Positions 12,161 through 24,159 of a stretch of DNA of 64,000 nucleotides are shown piece after piece (the first letter of the stretch is position 1; every line of letters begins with the position of its first letter). Source of the stretch: Acanthochlamys bracteata (Eukaryota; Streptophyta; Magnoliopsida; Pandanales; Velloziaceae); assembly GCA_019914995.1 (NCBI GenBank), contig CM034144.1, forward strand, positions 6,293,489 to 6,357,488, in the 5' to 3' direction. The notes under the pieces were generated by a model that searched no databases, was not told the DNA's origin, and worked only from the letters and a program-made list of their open reading frames with translations. A program made the position numbers and the translations under genes.

Positions 12161-13594
12161 TTGAATACATATGGATTGTTTTGTTTGAAACTAACTATAG
12201 TAAATTTTTTGAGCTTATAATCAATTAATTACATTGGCCATGTCAGAAATTTTTTTTGAATGATTAGGAAAGTGATTTGTTTATCAAAATTTTATTATAT
12301 TGTTTTTATAAACTTATTTTTAAAATAAAATTTTTTAAAAATTATTTCTAGATCACTTGGTCGGATTAGTAAACATGCCTTTTCACGTACCACTTTCTTG
12401 TTGGTTTTTTATTTGTATATTAAGTTACGTTTTTTGAGTTATGTTTGCAAGCTTTAGAATTAGAATATTTTATTTTCACTCTTACAATTCATTTTCTTTC
12501 ATTAAACAAATCAAATTTGACTCACTTTTAACTACAAAAAAACATTTTCAATTTATTTTCTTAAAAGCTACATAGTTAACTTAATTTTAATAATAATATT
12601 TATAGTCACTCACTTCACAATAATTTATTTTCTTATAATTGATTTTCAGCGAAAAAGAAAAACACACACACACCCTTGTAGGATTGGCCGTATTTGAATG
12701 TTTACATGCTATAGTATACGAATAAACTTTCGTCGTCACATTTTGTATCTTACTGTAATTTTATCTAAATAGATAATAAAATAATTAATAAAATATTTTA
12801 TGATGTAATTTTTTTTTATATTTTTAAAATTTTAAAATTTATTAAAAACTATGAAATAAAAAATTTTAAAATAAAAAGTAGATGTTAAGTTTTTCAAACA
12901 TCTACTAGGAGTGGGTTTTTGTTTTTCGTTGGTTTTGGTCACGGAAGAATAAACACAACACTATTCTATTTAAGTTGAGATATCATTGAAGATTTAATGA
13001 AACATTGAATGAGTGAAAGTTATGAGATTAGGTTTTTGCTACAGAATTGAATAGGTGGATATGCAGGCTTTTTTAACGAATCTACAGCTTTTTCTTTCTT
13101 CGTTTCTTTCATTATTATTTTCTTTTTCTTTTCTATTTAGTTTCTTTCATGGAATTGGTTTCTATATCATTAATAATGTAGACCCACTATTGAACCCCTT
13201 CACATGCTCTTCTGCATCTTCTGCTCCCATTCTCTCATAACTGTTTCACTTATATATCACCCTTTACTTTTAAGGTAACTACAATAGTACCCTAGAGTTC
13301 TGTATGTTGAACAAAAAGTAGATATACATATAATTAGGCTGTGTCTTAGATGCGGTTTGGCTACGGGCTTATTTACGTACCTTTTCGAACTCATTTTTCT
13401 AAGCTCACTTATATCATAAAATATATTAAACATTAAAATAAATTATTTTTATTAAAAATTTATTTTTTAAATTTTAATTTTAAAACTTACTTATATAAAA
13501 TAATTATAATTTTTTATTTTTTATTAAATATTTTGAGTTTCTAATATTATTTTTTTAAATCATTTTAAAAAAATGAATTTATTCTATAGTAAAC

Positions 13595-13840
13595 ACGCTC
13601 TATCGGAGGCGGTTTCTGAAAGTCTTTATCAAATTAAACTTTTCTATAATGGAAAATAATTTTATTTTTTTAAAAAATAAGCTTTATTTTTTATTTTTAA
13701 AAAAATATAAAATATATAATAAAAAAATTTTATTATGTAAAATTTTTTATATTTTTAAATTTTTAAATAAACTTTTTAGATACTAAAAATATGAAATAAA
13801 AAATTAAAAATCTCGTTGGAAACATGCAATATCAAATGGC
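13595..13840. repeat. AT-rich dispersed element copy
   Basis: The same block order as the copies at 4545 and 11904, ending in TCGTTGGAAACATGC. It sits in the AT-rich gap before the LRR gene, beside further degraded copies. Confidence 0.5.
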
Positions 13841-14700
13841 CCTGGAGTTTCTTCAGTTTTTTAATAAACTTTTATAAATAAAATTTTAAAAAATATAAAG
13901 CATTATATAGTATAATTTTTATCGTTATATTTTTTAAAATCAAGTCAAACTTATTTCTAAAAATATATAAAATATTTTTATTTCAGAATTTTATTTTATA
14001 AGCATTCCAAATAATTTCTTATTTGTCTGGATTTAAAAATAAATTTTTATTAAAATAAAGTTAATGAATATTTAAAAATAAAAAAACTTATTCAAAAATA
14101 AATTTACTAAAATATTTTTGAAATTATTTACTGAAAATTAAGTAAATTCCATTCATGAGTTAAGTCAAAAGTTCAACTCTCTTAGTTTATAATAATAATA
14201 AGAAATAAGTCAAGCTAATGTTTATAATCAGAATTAGGACCTTTTTTATTCGAGATGATTTCGGTTATTCAGTTTCTAGTATGAGTGAGCCTGTGGTTCT
14301 ATTAAATGTTCTTATTGAAAAAAAAAAAAATTATTATGAAAATTTTGAAAAATAAGTTTTATTATTAAAAATAATAAATTATAATAATATTTTCTGAATG
14401 TTTTTATTTTTAAAATTTAAAAAATTGTAAAATATTTAAAAAATTTTATTTAAAAATATAAAATATTAGAATAGAAAAGATATAAGTTTTTCAAAATATT
14501 CTACTAAATTGTTCCGTGTACTTCAGTTTGAGGGTTGCCGGTGTGCCGTGTGATGACCTACTCGGAGAAACTTCACTTGTCAGCGTGATTGATTAGGCAT
14601 CTATCGAACCTGGCCCGGGTACACTTTTTTGTTAACTTCCCGTTAACGGTTTAGTTGTAATATTATACTATCATTAAGGTCAAAATTGTCACACTATGCT

Positions 14701-14707
14701 TATAAAT
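14701..14707 (+). promoter_or_regulatory. TATA box of LRR gene
   Basis: TATAAAT lies 112-118 bases upstream of the ATG at 14819. This suits transcription starting near 14730 with a leader of under 100 bases. Assigned by sequence and spacing only. Confidence 0.5.
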
Positions 14708-14818
14708 TAAACACCTTAACTTCAACACAACTCCCTCACTTTATTACTACGAACAAACTATAGCTGAGCTTTGCTCATTCAACTCCCAGCTTCTGAAGAC
14801 TTCGGAGAGCTCAAACTA

Positions 14819-15940
14819 ATGATTCTACAAGTTACATTTCTCGTCTTGGTTCTACTCGCAGTTGCCGATGTTGCTACGGCGGCGCCGAGTTGTGCTCCAG
14901 AAGATAGAGCAGCTCTGCTTGCCTTTCGGTCTTCGTTATCCGAGACGAGCGTCGGCGTCTTCTCGTCATGGACGGGCACCAACTGCTGCTCTGGAAAATG
15001 GTTTGGCATAAGCTGCGATCCATCAACCGGCCGCGTTGCAGGAATCAATCTCCGCGGAGAATCTGAAGAACCCTTACTCGCTCGCCGGCCGGCCGGTAAA
15101 CCTGCAATCATGTCGGGCACGTTATCGGATTCTATCTGCCGTTTGTCTCGTTTGTCAACACTCGTTATCGCCGACTGGAAACAAATCATCGGTTCCATCC
15201 CGAAATGTATCGTAAATCTTCCGGATTTACGCGTTCTCGATCTCATTGGGAACAGACTCACCGGTGCAATCCCTGATAATATCGGAAAACTCTCGAAGCT
15301 CGCTGTACTAAATCTCGCCGACAACAATCTCTCCGGCGCAATCCCTCATTCTATAACTTCTTTAGCATCTCTCATGCACCTCGATCTATCTCGTAATTCG
15401 CTCACCGCAATAATCCCGGCTGATTTTGGAAACCTTCGGATGCTCAGTAGAGCTTTGTTGTCTCACAACAAGCTCACCGGAAGTATACCGAACAGTATCG
15501 GATCAATGCCGAGGTTAGCAGACTTGGATCTTTCCGTCAATATAATCTCCGGCGAGATACCGCATACTCTAGGTTCGAACCCGGTGTTATCTTCTCTATA
15601 CTTAGATTGCAACAAAATATCCGGTAAGATTCCGGCGACATTGTTATCGAGCAAAGGGTTAGGAATTTTGAATATTAGCCGGAACGCCGTGGAAGGAGAG
15701 ATACCGGACGTGTTTGGAGACCGGTCGTATTTTACGGCGATTGATTTGTCTTACAATAAATTGACAGGAAGAGTTCCGAAGACGATGGCGACGGCGGCAT
15801 ATATCGGGCACTTGGATATTAGCCAAAATCATCTCTGCGGGCCGATTCCTGGCGGCGCACCGTTCGATCACTTGGAAGCCGTGTCGTTCGCCGGAAATGA
15901 TTGCCTCTGCGGCAAACCGTTGCCTGCCTGCAAGGCATGA
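14819..15940 (+). CDS. DRT100: DRT100-like secreted leucine-rich repeat protein
   Basis: A single exon of 373 residues, matching the roughly 370 of DRT100 proteins. The true start is the ATG at 14819; the frame is open upstream but has no ATG there. Residues 1-22 form a signal peptide (MILQVTFLVLVLLAVAD). An N-terminal LRR cap follows, with CAPEDRAALLAF and the N-C-C...W...ISC cysteine pattern. About ten plant extracellular-type repeats (LxxLxLxxNxLxGxIP) span roughly residues 100-340. The C-terminal cap has paired cysteines (CLCGKPLPAC). There is no transmembrane helix or kinase domain, so the product should be apoplastic or in the secretory pathway. DRT100 was named for a DNA-damage-toleration screen in bacteria; its plant role is uncertain. 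It also resembles polygalacturonase-inhibiting proteins in build. GC content is clearly above its AT-rich flanks. Confidence 0.9.
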   Translation: MILQVTFLVLVLLAVADVATAAPSCAPEDRAALLAFRSSLSETSVGVFSSWTGTNCCSGKWFGISCDPSTGRVAGINLRGESEEPLLARRPAGKPAIMSGTLSDSICRLSRLSTLVIADWKQIIGSIPKCIVNLPDLRVLDLIGNRLTGAIPDNIGKLSKLAVLNLADNNLSGAIPHSITSLASLMHLDLSRNSLTAIIPADFGNLRMLSRALLSHNKLTGSIPNSIGSMPRLADLDLSVNIISGEIPHTLGSNPVLSSLYLDCNKISGKIPATLLSSKGLGILNISRNAVEGEIPDVFGDRSYFTAIDLSYNKLTGRVPKTMATAAYIGHLDISQNHLCGPIPGGAPFDHLEAVSFAGNDCLCGKPLPACKA

Positions 15941-18900
15941 AAAGAATAAGAGTTAAAAGTTAAACCTGTTGCTCCTGTTGTAATTTCCTCTTTTTTTTTC
16001 TTTGTTTTTTTCTTATTCTAAATCAAATGTTACTTTTACTTTTTCATGTCAGGGTTACACATGTAGATTGACGAACAACAGTATGCACTCATTATTATCT
16101 CACCTGCTTGTTTGATTATTTCAAAATGATTCTGAAGCAATTTTTTCCAATAAAAATTATAGTTAAACTTATATTTATTTTTAAATTTTTCTACAAATTT
16201 ATCTTTTACTAATTTAGAAATCTATTCTCAGACTTACAGATAAATACCTGAAGTATGGAATAGTTTAATATAAACAAATTTTATTAATTTAGAGTAAGTA
16301 ATATTTTAGGACACGCTTTTAGCTATGTGTTTTACTCTCATTTCATTTTAAAATATTATATTATATTTTATAAATTTCCTATAATTTTTAAATACTTTAT
16401 TAAAACTTAGTAAAAAATTTTGTTTTTATAAATTTATTATTAATATATTTTACTTTTCAAAATTTTAAGAATTTTTTATTTTAGAAAACTTTATTTGTAA
16501 GTATTCTTAAAGAAAAACATTGGATACTCTAATGGGTGAGACGATGGATTGAATATATATAATAAGTGCGTGTTTTAAATGACCCGTAACTGAATTTCAT
16601 GAAAGTAAAAAATAAAAAATAGAATTTTTTAAAAAATAAAATCAAAGTAGAGTTCAGTATTTATATTTTAGTAGGTTTTAAAAGTATGTTGAAAAGTGAT
16701 AAATATAGTTGTATTAGAAAATATGCAAATAAAAAAGTTAGAACTAGAGTTCCGCATGTGAAAATGGAGTTATAAGTTTCTTATGTAATTAAAATATATG
16801 AACTGTTCGGAACTCAAAATTTAATAAAAGAAAGTGAAATTATAGGTATTTGAAATACGCCTTAAGATGCAAAGTAGGCCTACGCGGTAAAGTTGTAAAA
16901 AATGGAATTAAAATTCTAGAGTTTCCGAAATTTTTAATTCTAACAATTTTTTATTTCGACAATTATGATTTAATAATTAGGATTGTACTTAAATATTTAT
17001 TCAACCCACAATTTCTAATTAAAGTTTAGAATAAGCAAAATCAGACAATCAAATTTTTCTATCAATATTTTCAGAAATATAATCTATTTTCAACGACTTC
17101 ATCAAATAGCTTTCAAATGAACTAACGATTGATGCAGCAATTCCGACCAGATTCATATTTAAGGAGACTTTTGAAAGTGATTAAAACAAAAAAAAATTTA
17201 AAATTTATTTTAAAGTCTTTAAAAAAGTTAGTTTTTAATTTTTTATATAAATTTTATGATGTAAAATTTATTTATATGTGGAGACTTAAAACAAATAATT
17301 TTAGGGTTTGAAAAATGCATTTGCAAACATCTCTTAAATCTGTTATAAACAACAATTTACAAAGAACTGGAAATAACAAGAAATTGTTAGCAAGAAATTG
17401 TTTTAGAAGTGAAATAGCACTAGTAGGCCTTTAAGAGATCAGTAAGTAGGCTTCTGGGCTTGATAAAGTGAAGCATGGGTTACAGCCCATTATAGTGGAA
17501 GTGAAAGCCCATAAGTGCAACAGATGCTTACTTCAGCCCACAATTATATATCCATTTGTGACAAATTTTAGCTTTAGAATATACTTTTAAAAATATTTAT
17601 AAAATAATATATCTAAATTCTTTTTCAAGTCTTCCGGGAAGTCTTCGAAGTTAGCCCTTATGGTTGTAAAATAGTTTGGAAAAAGTAACTCCAAGGAATG
17701 CCTGGTTTGACTGCTTTTAATTTTGGAGCTGTTTCCCATTACTTTTTCAAAAAATATTTTTAATTTTTATATTACATTTTTCAATATATTTTGATAAATA
17801 TTTAAATAATTTATTTAAAATATAAAAATATAAAAAAATTCTAGATATTATTATCTAATTTTATTATTTTAAATATAAAAATGTATTTTAAAAAAATAAA
17901 AATATTTTTTATTCTGTAAAAATTGTATTTTAAAGGCACTATTAAGCGATCCTTTTAGCTTCTTAATTGAATCTCTAACCTTTAATACTATTATTTTGGT
18001 AAATTTTTTAGAAAAATAATTATTTTTAATTTACGTTAATATATTTTTTTATACGTATTAAATTATTTAAAAATTTAAAAAATATAAAAAAATTTAAACA
18101 ATAAAATATTTTCATTACTTATTTTAGTATTTTTTAAAATAAAAAATATAACTCAATTTTTTAAAAAATAAAATATTTTTAATTTAAAAAAAATTCTATT
18201 TCAAAATTACATGCTCTCTAAACATTTATGCTATCTATATATCTACTTGTCAACATGATGACATTATTATGAGAAAACCTATAAAACAAGTTCTTTTGCT
18301 TATCCTCAAAGTTATCATTTAGGGCGCAGTTTGGCGTAGCTTATTAAATCTATTTTGTTCTATTTTTTATTATATATTTTAATATATTTTTATAATATTT
18401 TATTTTTTAAAAATTTTAAAATATAAAAAAAGTATATCGATTTTATTATTACTTATTATTATTATTTTTATAGATAAAAAACTTATTTTAGAAAAAATTT
18501 TATTTCATTAACATTATTAACAATCCCCTGCATCTCTAATGTAATTGGTTTAATTGTAATTTATAGCAACTCTAATGTATCAAATCAATCTCATATCCAA
18601 ATCCTATAAAAACTCAGGGTTTCGCAGCTTCGAAATAGCTTAGAAAATAATTAGACAGGAACATTTTTTTAAAAAAAAAAATTATACTAATAAGTCACCC
18701 ATCTTATTAAAATTTTAAAATTTTATACCTCTACTACCTTCAAAATAGGACGCTAAACAGAATCTCATAAATTTTGGATATAATTATTTGATCAAACTAA
18801 TTATTGTTAATTGTTTTGAATTAATAATAATTTGATCTATTAAATTTAATTTATTTATATTAGATTATATATTATTTTTATTTTATAATCTGAGTGGGAT

Positions 18901-19150
18901 GCTAAGATAGAAAGCATATTATTGTTGTATTTTCTGTATGTTATCCACTTCAAACATATCGATCAATCTTTTATTAGTAATCCATATTTATGCAACAACA
19001 AATTAGAGGTCAAAATTTCCAATTAAAAGAACTAATAATAACATAGACTTCCAAATTAAACCACATGCTTGTACTTCTCAAAAACTTTCTTCACCATTAA
19101 AATCCCAAGCGAACAAAGAACAAAACAATTAAGCAGCGACAACAAAAACA
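15941..19150. other. Intergenic, AT-rich, dispersed element copies
   Basis: No gene seen. Copies or fragments of the AT-rich element lie at about 16140-16500, 17715-17945 (reverse orientation), 17985-18230 (reverse) and 18320-18520 (reverse). A stretch at about 16630-16860 contains AGAACTAGAGTTCC and GAACTGTTCGGAACTC, recalling the GAACT palindromes at 3325-3443. The last few hundred bases should hold the GH28 gene promoter, but no clear TATA box stood out. Confidence 0.55.
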
Positions 19151-21651
19151 ATGTCTACTGCTGCTGCTGCTAGTCTTCTATTCTTCATCATCTCTCTTTT
19201 AATCACAACCGTCCGATCACTACCGAACGGCGCAGATGACGTTCTATCCGTAACGGAACATACCACCACCGGAAGTTATACTTCGTCGGACGGGTTGATT
19301 CACCGTTCTATAGTTTCCGTTAAAGATCATGGAGCTGTTGGAGACGGAGTTAGGTATGATACAAAAGCTATTCAATCAGCGATTGACACGTGTGCTAAAG
19401 CTGGTGGTGGGACCGTTAAGTTTCCTTCCGGCGGGAAGTATTTAACGGCAACGGTGTTTCTTAAATCTCGTGTTGTTCTAGAGATTGAGAAAGGAGCTGT
19501 TCTGCTTGGCGGAACCAGGTCAGATAGTTAATTTCAATAATAGTAGCTCTGTTTTGTAAAGCATTTTCTGCATAATCATGCTTCTAATAACGATTTTACG
19601 TTGGAGATTTATCACTATGGTTTATGCAGTTGTTTTGAGTTCAGATACTGATAGCACACTTACGTTTCTTTTAGAAAATTTTCTTATGCAGTTGTGATAA
19701 TATTTTTGCATGGCTATTAAAGAATAGAGGTGTAGGAAAATCGAGAATAGCGACCGTTTTGGTTTTAAGTAAGTAGATCATTGGTGACTAAGTTTATGAA
19801 GTGTAGGATTCTTTAGAAATTTTAGGAGCGTGAGATTGTGAAATGATTCCAAGGTAGTGAGATTGAAGCTGCTAAGAAGATCTGAACTTGCATATAAGGC
19901 AGTTGCAGTAAAATTGTAGAAGTTTGTGTAAAAGGTACTTATAGACAACATGCTCTATATTAAAACAAAAGATCCTATCAATTTCTGGTATAAATTTGGA
20001 TATTTAACCTACTACAAGAATTTGAAGCTTTTTTACAAATGCTTTAGTTCTTTTCTGAATTTTTTAAGGTTAGGGGATTACCCCGTCGAGTCGGCACGGT
20101 GGTATTTGGTGCTAGCAGAGAACGCAACAGGAGCAGGGATCACAGGTGGTGGAGAGATCAATGGACAGTCAGCTGCTTTTGTGGTGAAGAGAGATCCAAA
20201 GAAGAATGTGATGGTCAGCTGGAATGCAACTGGGACTTGTGCTGGGGACGAGTGCAGGCCACGGCTTGTTGGATTTATTGACTCCACAGATGTAAAGGTG
20301 TGGAATATCACACTCAATCAGCCAGCTTACTGGTGGTGCGTACCTTGCCACTTCAATCTATATACATTGAAGGCCGCTGTGTAAAATCTGATTCAAAATC
20401 GCGATTTGATTTCTTGATTGCAGTTTGCATCTAGTTCGGTGTAACAATTCATTGATTAAAGATGTAAGTATTTACGGGGACTTCGATACACCTAACAATG
20501 ATGGGATCGATATTGAGGACTCGAGCAACACATTCATCACTAGGTGCCATATTGACACTGGTGATGATGCAATTTGCCCCAAATCCTCAACTAGACCTGT
20601 TGTTAATCTAACTGCAACAGACTCGTGGATCCGAACCAAATCCAGTGCCATCAAGCTTGGCAGTGCCAGCTTCTTTGACTTCAAGAAGTTTTACTTCAAC
20701 AACATTACTATTGTTGATTCACATAGAGGTCTTGGCATGCAGATTCGTGATGGAGGTAAATTTTCCTGAAGTGTAAATTATCCATGTGGTTGTAGTTTGC
20801 CTATTCTCGTTGATGTAAATGCTGCATTGTGCTTCTTATGGGTGAATGGTTCTCGACATTGTGCATTCCCAAGATGCCCTAGTTAGTAAGCGTAGCATAT
20901 TTCTCAGTCTGCATACAATGATAGTTTGCAAGCTTATTGACACTACACACCTTCTATGGTTTCTGTTGCTATCTATAGTCATTTAACAGTTCGTAATATG
21001 CCCTTGAATTCTCAAATATTGATGCTTCTCTCTGCTTGGTGGGTTGTGATGCTACTTTACAAGAATGTTCAAACATCTTTAAACTTTCAGATAAACTTTA
21101 GTTCCACAACTCTGAATACCTTTTACGTCTTGTTGATCAAACTATTTTGGATATCCTTTGCAGGAAACGTGAGCGGTATTGTGTTTTCTAACATCAGAAT
21201 AAGCACAAGGTACTATGATCCATCATGGTGGGGAAGAGCGGAGCCTATCTACATCACTACTTGCCCACGAGACTCAACCTCCAAATCAGGATTCATTTCA
21301 GACGTTCAATTCATAAACATATCAGCAGTGTCGGAGAATGGTGTTTTCCTCTCAGGTTCAGGTCGAGGGCTTCTCAGCAACTTCAAATTCAAGAACATCA
21401 ACTTGACATACAAGAGGTATACCAAATATCCGGGAGGATTGTATGACTACAGACCTGGGTGCCAAGAGTTAGTACGCCACAATACAGCAGGGATCATGAT
21501 GGAACACATTTCAGGCCTAGAGCTTGACAATGTGAAGATGAAATGGTACAAGAGTGATTCTAAAGGGTGGAACAATCCTTTGCAGTTCAGGCCTGATACT
21601 GTGAACAAGTTGAACTTTCATGACTGGGGTTCAAATGTATATGAAAAATAG
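19151..21651 (+). CDS. GH28 polygalacturonase-like protein
   Basis: Exons 19151-19518, 20069-20335, 20424-20755 and 21164-21651 join in phase to 484 residues. Residues 1-24 are a signal peptide, so the product is secreted, probably to the wall. The pectin-lyase fold opens with VKDHGAVGDG and DTKAIQSAID, typical of GH28. The three catalytic-type aspartates are present, as N-N-D-G (Asp238) and TGDDAI (Asp259, Asp260). Where most polygalacturonases have a Gly-His-Gly motif this one reads KSSAIKLGS, and in place of Arg-Ile-Lys it reads MQIRDGG. The sequence resembles the plant subgroup that, from memory, includes Arabidopsis At3g57790 rather than the classical endo-enzymes. Pectin or a related galacturonan is a likely substrate, but activity is not certain. 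Several N-x-S/T sites suit a secreted protein. Confidence 0.9.
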
Positions 21652-22169
21652 TTAACATTTGTTCACAGTAATGTTTACCATTCTTATGATTTGTATGCTA
21701 TTTCCATGAATTATTTCCAAAGATCAAGACATGTTCTTTCTTATCTTATTTATGAGTAAAATTATACGTCCTACTCAATATCGCAGCCGTTGACTCATTT
21801 AGATCAAGAAATCAGATTATAATTTAATTTAGAAGATTTTTAAGAGTACTTATAAAATAATTTTTTAAATAAAAAATATTTTAAATATTTTTTGCAAATT
21901 AAATTATATTTTTTATTAAAAAATAAAAGTAAAGAATAATAAAATTTTACGACAAAATTTTTTTAAATATTTTTCCAAATTTTAAATTTTTTTAATAAAA
22001 TACGATCAAAATTTTTATTAAAATATAAGATAAAAATTATTGAAAATTACTGCTAAACGCATGCTTTGGAGCGGGATATAGATTAACTAGTGCTAAGATA
22101 ATAGGTCAAAATATGTCAAAATTGATATGTATGGATTATTTATATTTTATATTTAGCTAACGAATTGAT

Positions 22170-22400
22170 TTAAATAGACGAAAGTGTTATGAAATGAAAT
22201 TTTTTTTAAATAAAAAATATTTTTATATTTTTTGAAGAATAAATTTTATTTTTTTACTTAAAAAAATAATAAAAATAAATAAAAAAAATTTTCGTTACGT
22301 AAATTTTTTTATATATTTAAATTAAATATTTATAAAATATATATTAAAAATATAAAAATTAAGAAAAAATTTTAGAGAAACATTCAGCTAAACGCCCCAT
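22170..22400. repeat. AT-rich dispersed element copy
   Basis: Block order as in other copies, with an edge AACATTCAGCTAAACGCCCC. The neighbouring copy at 21820-22080 ends in the similar CTGCTAAACGCATGC, so both share a CTAAACGC-type edge. Confidence 0.5.
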
Positions 22401-22509
22401 TGTTAAATTATAAACTCACAAGTGTGAAACATACTAGGAGAGTCACGGGACAGACGATTTAGAGCGAGGACTCGAGAATATGTTAAAATTCATTATAGAG
22501 ATTCGAACA

Positions 22510-22518
22510 TATAAAATA
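22510..22518 (+). promoter_or_regulatory. Candidate TATA box of myosin XI gene
   Basis: TATAAAATA lies about 420 bases before the proposed ATG, ahead of a GA-rich leader. It is placed by sequence alone in AT-rich DNA, so chance is possible. Confidence 0.3.
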
Positions 22519-22923
22519 TATGTTTACGGTCTGAAATTGCAGAATTTCCTGAAGAAGAAGAAGACTGTATGTTGAAGTCTTTCTCATTTCTGTGAGAGCG
22601 CGCGCTGAGAGATGTGGAGAGCCGTGTTTGAAGGAGAGAGGAGAGAGAGCGAGAGCGAGAGCAAATCGTTCGACCGATCGATGGAGATGGATGGAATTTG
22701 GAGAGAGAGAGAGAGATTTTCTCTCCTGCGATCTTCAATCTCGTTTCACCACATCAACGAAATCACAAACATTGCAAGAGAAAGAAAAAAAAAACAAACA
22801 ACAATCATCACACTTACAACATTCAAGACAGATCACGAACATTCTTCTTCTTCTTTCTTCTCTCTGTCTTTGTGTTTAGTGTTTGTAGGAGAGGGAAGGG
22901 AAAGCTTGGTAGAGAGTTAAACC

Positions 22924-24159
22924 TATGCTGCTGCAACAATGGTAGAACTTCAACCAAACCACTCCTCTTCTTCCTTTCGCGTTCAATTTTGTTAATTTCT
23001 CTAGTGTAATTTGTATTATTTGGTTTGTTCTTTTGGGTAATTAAGAACAGAAATTGAGTTTTTTCTTACTCTTTCAATCGTGTAGTGTAATTTGGATTAG
23101 TTATTCTTTATTTTTTTTCTTGTTTGGGGTGATTAGTTTTGGAGATTGTTTGAACTACTGATGATTGGTTTGGTATTATTTGTTAATTTTTGGGAAATAA
23201 AGGTTGATGGGGTTGGAGAAGGGAAACAGCTTTAGATTGAGATTGATTGTAGTTGGTGATTTGCTGTACAAAGTTTTGAGATGGTAGTACGATAATAGTT
23301 GATTTAAAATGGTAATGGAGCACTTCTTGCTTTTTAAATCAGTCGTATGTTCAAACGTCTAGTGCAGCTTGGGTTATTTTGAGATTAATTGTAGTTAGTG
23401 ATTGATGTGGTAGTAGGATAATGGTTGCAATAAAATGGCGATCAACCGCTCTTTGCTATTTATGTCAGTCACACGTTCAAGTGTCTAGACCAGGTTAAGT
23501 TGTGTTGTTGTTTTATTGGTGAATAAATTACCATTTTCGTCCTCCCTATTTGAGTTGTATGGTCAATTGTGGGTGTAATGTGAATTGGTTGTTGATAGTT
23601 TTGGGTAATTAAGAATGGCAATGAATTCAATAGTGTTGTTAATTTTGAGTAATATGTTTAAGTTGTACTACCATGAGTTTTTAGTTTAGTTGCTGTTTTG
23701 GAAAACAAAGCTTGATAGGATGGTACTCTCATTTACTGATGGTTTCTAGGTACAGAAGTTATTTGATTATAAGTAATTCATGTTTGTATGTTAAGCATTG
23801 GGCACGTGAATTACTTCCATAAGCTGAAAGCAAGACTTTTAGCTACAAGATCTTTTGGATTGATCTTTGTTAACTTTGCTTAGAGATCAGGCTCCGGACT
23901 ATTATAGCCTAAAGCCAAAAGATCTTTCATACTGAAGTATCACAATAATACAGTTCTGCTACATGTGTGAAAATGCCATAAAATAAGTGTTAAGGGAGAA
24001 AATCATGTGTTTCAAGCTATGATCAGTATCTTGTAAGAGTTATTGCAAAAGTGTAATATATCATTTTCTTGCAAAAAAATCAATAAAACATTTTGTTATA
24101 TAACAATTTAACTTTCAATCTCTACAGGTGGAGCAAGTTACAATAATTGTAGGATCCCA
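22924..24159 (+). other. Upstream ATG overlapping the myosin start
   Basis: An ATG at 22924 lies 15 bases before the proposed myosin ATG, in another frame. After splicing of intron 1 it would read 11 codons (MLLQQWWSKLQ) and stop inside the second coding exon. The main start has A at -3 (ACAATGG context), the better context of the two. It may dampen translation; this is inference. Confidence 0.35.

Larger units (their letters stand above)
8845..14818. other. Intergenic, about 6 kb, no gene seen
   Basis: From 8845 to about 11500 the DNA is of ordinary composition, with the cornichon 3' end and possibly old decayed sequence, but no frame I recognise. From about 11900 to 14500 it is extremely AT-rich and carries several copies of the dispersed AT-rich element (about 11904-12160, 12765-12890, 13395-13575, 13620-13820, 13860-14130, 14330-14500). 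A CA run lies at about 12660-12675. The final 120 bases hold the promoter of the LRR gene. Confidence 0.6.
21652..22938. other. Intergenic and myosin promoter/leader
   Basis: Two copies of the AT-rich element (about 21820-22080 and 22170-22400) lie between the GH28 and myosin genes. TATAAAATA at 22510-22518 is a candidate TATA box. From about 22600 to 22938 a GA-rich stretch is probably the myosin 5' leader. Its short open frames (for example around 22592-23009) are low in complexity and overlap each other, so I do not call them genes. Confidence 0.55.

Noticed and set aside
13055-13240. A Phe/Ser/Leu-rich small frame
   Set aside because: Produced by a TTTCTT-rich stretch; no supporting signal or similarity.
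14771-14818. Longer N-terminus for the LRR protein
   Set aside because: The extension starts with TTG, not ATG; the ATG at 14819 is followed directly by a signal peptide.
15571-15583. TTCGAACCC resembling a tRNA T-loop
   Set aside because: It lies inside the LRR coding frame and has no tRNA arms around it.
22592-23009. Three overlapping frames in the GA-rich myosin leader
   Set aside because: Low-complexity Arg/Glu/Ser runs in several frames at once; they fit a purine-rich leader, not a protein.
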